Source of the DNA: Chromatiales bacterium
GTDB taxonomy: Bacteria; Pseudomonadota; Gammaproteobacteria; CAMYNG01
Direction of reading: 5' to 3'
Assembly: GCA_027021685.1 (NCBI GenBank)
Contig: JALUTW010000097.1
Span: 1 to 15,167, forward strand
Length of the DNA: 15,167 bases
Shown piece by piece: positions 13,890 to 15,167 of this stretch. The position numbers and the translations under genes are program-made. The number at the start of each line of letters is the position of its first letter. Within the stretch, counting starts at the first letter, position 1. The notes below the pieces were generated by a model. The model was not told the origin of the DNA. It saw only the letters and a list, made by a program, of their open reading frames with translations, and made no database searches.

Positions 13890-14681
13890 GTGAACGTGAC
13901 GCACTTTTCCCTCGCTGCCGCCATGGCGATGGCCGCCACTGCACCCGCCACGCATGCTGAAACCCGCTTCACCGCTGGCTACGACTACTCCAGCGGGGAC
14001 TACGGCCAGGCCGTGACCACCGAGATCGAAACCGCCTATGCCCAGTGGCAGAGTCTCGGCGATACCTGGAGTTTCAGCCTCAAGGTACCCTGGATCCGGG
14101 TCACCGGCGACGGTACCGTGGTGCCGGGCCTCACGGGACCCGTCAGCTTCGGGGAAACCGGCGGCCTGCCGGGTTTCGGCGGCGGCGCCGGGACCGGCAC
14201 CACGACCCGCTCCGGCCTGGGTGATGTCACCGCCAGCGTGGGTTACGTCCTGCCTGCCCGCCACGGGTTCTACGAGGTCAGCGCCTGGGTCAAGCTGGGC
14301 ACCGCCGATCCGGATCAGGGCCTGGGCACGGGCGAGAACGATTACTCTCTCCAGTTCGACGCCGTCCCCGGCAGCGGCGGCATCACCCCCTTCCTCACCG
14401 CGGGCTACACCGTCACCGGCGACTCCTCCGGCATCACCTACGAGGACACCGCCTACGCCAGCGTCGGTCTCATGGTGCGCGGGCGCGACGGCGCGACCGC
14501 GGGCATCGGTTACGACTGGCGCGAGGCGGCGGTGGCCGGTGGTCCCGAACTGCGGCAGGTCAGCGGCTTCGTCGAGTGGCGGGCAAACGGTGCCTGGTCA
14601 CTGGCACTGAGCGGACTGGTGGGCCTGTCCGACGGCGCCCCCGACTACGGGTTCGGCCTGGCCCTGGTTCACCGCAACTGA
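13890..14681 (+). CDS. Predicted outer-membrane beta-barrel protein, transporter-like
   Basis: This 263-aa protein starts with a clear Sec signal peptide (hydrophobic Ala/Met-rich core, cleavage after THA at residue 23). The remaining 240 residues are alternating Gly/aromatic amphipathic strands (for example FTAGYDYSSGDYG, GDVTASVGYVLP, GFYEVSAWVKLG, YASVGLMVRG, ATAGIGYDWREA), typical of a 10- to 12-strand barrel. The segment WSFSLKVPWIRVTGDGTVVP recalls proteins annotated as outer-membrane transporters of the phenol MetA-degradation type; this is a resemblance, not a firm match. It starts with GTG at 13890, preceded by AAGGA (13878-13882). It ends in HRN rather than the usual C-terminal aromatic residue. 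It lies on the same strand as the small secreted-protein gene and may belong to the same envelope module. The substrate is unknown. Confidence 0.72.
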   Translation: MNVTHFSLAAAMAMAATAPATHAETRFTAGYDYSSGDYGQAVTTEIETAYAQWQSLGDTWSFSLKVPWIRVTGDGTVVPGLTGPVSFGETGGLPGFGGGAGTGTTTRSGLGDVTASVGYVLPARHGFYEVSAWVKLGTADPDQGLGTGENDYSLQFDAVPGSGGITPFLTAGYTVTGDSSGITYEDTAYASVGLMVRGRDGATAGIGYDWREAAVAGGPELRQVSGFVEWRANGAWSLALSGLVGLSDGAPDYGFGLALVHRN

Positions 14682-14703
14682 ATCCAGGACCGCCCTGCCC
14701 GCA

Positions 14704-14748
14704 CTGGCCGGGAGCGCGCACGGCACGGTGCCTCGCTGCCCGGGCCAG
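14704..14748. terminator. Possible hairpin between convergent genes
   Basis: CTGGCC (14704-14709) followed by GGG pairs with CCC-G-GGCCAG (14739-14748), with a one-base bulge. A smaller GGCA/TGCC hairpin lies inside the loop. It is in the 114-nt convergent gap between the beta-barrel and chemotaxis genes. No U-tract is seen on either strand, so a terminator role is only suggested by position. Confidence 0.3.
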
Positions 14749-14795
14749 CGGCCCAACACCGCCAGCGCGGGCGCGGAGGAATCCCGGGACGGATT

Positions 14796-15167
14796 CTATA
14801 CCCTGAACTGCGCCACCAGTGTCTGGAGCCCGGCCGCCATGCGGGCCAGGTCGCGGCTGGCGGCCGAGGTCTCCTCGGCGCCCTCCGCGGTCTGGGTGGC
14901 CATGTCGCTGATGCGCACGATGTTGCGGTTGATCTCCTCGGATACCGTGCCCTGCTCCCTGGCCGCGCTGGCGATCTCGGCGCTCATGTCGTCGATGCGG
15001 CGCACCGCGCCGGCGATGGTGTCCAGCGCCTGGCCGGAGCGGGCGGCCAGGTCCACCGCCGAGCGTGACTGCTCCAGGCTCTGCTGCATGACCTCCACCG
15101 CCCGCCGCGAGCAGGACTGGAGCTTGTCGATCATGTCGTTGATTTCTTCCGTGGACTGCTGGGTGCG
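14796..15167 (-). CDS. Methyl-accepting chemotaxis protein, C-terminal fragment (runs off the window)
   Basis: The frame is open through the right edge, so only the last 123 residues are visible. They begin RTQQSTEEINDMIDKLQ, a hallmark just after the conserved hairpin tip of the MCP signalling domain. Heptad-patterned helices follow (QALDTIAGAVRRIDDMSAEI, then ASAAREQGTVSEEINRNIVR). This is the descending half of the antiparallel coiled coil that contacts CheA and CheW and carries methylation sites. The protein ends in QFRV with no CheR-docking pentapeptide. An internal ATG at 15134 is not a real start. The sensor domain lies beyond the window, so the ligand cannot be guessed. Confidence 0.92.
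   Translation of the reverse strand, partial: RTQQSTEEINDMIDKLQSCSRRAVEVMQQSLEQSRSAVDLAARSGQALDTIAGAVRRIDDMSAEIASAAREQGTVSEEINRNIVRISDMATQTAEGAEETSAASRDLARMAAGLQTLVAQFRV

Noticed and set aside
1..15167. tRNA or rRNA genes, CRISPR arrays, insertion sequences, integrases, toxin-antitoxin pairs
   Set aside because: None was visible on either strand; there are no regular direct repeats with spacers and no transposase-like frames.

Overview
The window is about 70% G+C or higher and looks like a chromosomal segment of a high-GC gammaproteobacterium. Evidence for this is the mutS-fdxA order, with pncC (cinA-type) divergent from mutS. In many gammaproteobacteria pncC lies next to recA, which would be just off the left edge here. 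A purple-sulfur or Ectothiorhodospira-like relative is a guess from composition and gene order; the species cannot be read from the sequence.

Left part (1-3959): pncC and a small PilZ c-di-GMP-binding protein form a leftward pair. They diverge from mutS (mismatch recognition ATPase), which is followed by fdxA, a 7Fe ferredoxin with every cluster cysteine in place.

Centre (3985-11245): fdxA is followed almost without gaps by an AddB-like nuclease with a four-cysteine iron-sulfur motif, then by an AddA-like UvrD-family helicase-nuclease. Together they look like an AddAB-type double-strand-break resection enzyme, where the textbook enzyme of gammaproteobacteria is RecBCD. The chaperedoxin gene cnoX (ybbN) comes next, with its own candidate promoter overlapping the addA stop codon. 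Genome-maintenance functions therefore fill most of this half.

Right part (11273-14681): this is the least-understood region. A leftward, translationally coupled pair encodes a DUF6502 protein (probable helix-turn-helix) and a DUF5666 lipoprotein. It diverges from a gene for a small secreted Glu/Ala/Arg-rich protein. Their shared intergenic region holds two copies of a 17-bp operator-like palindrome, exact reverse complements of each other and centred 32 bp apart. The first fills the spacer of the rightward promoter and also covers the -35 and most of the spacer of the leftward one; the second covers the predicted rightward start site. Downstream lie 245 bp of hairpin-rich noncoding DNA, including a perfect 12-bp stem, and then a predicted outer-membrane beta-barrel. 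I read this as a candidate envelope module controlled by its own divergent regulator. The window ends in the C-terminal part of a convergent methyl-accepting chemotaxis protein.

I saw no tRNA, rRNA, insertion sequence, CRISPR array or prophage gene. Gene density is high, and no stretch over 300 bases lacks a gene.
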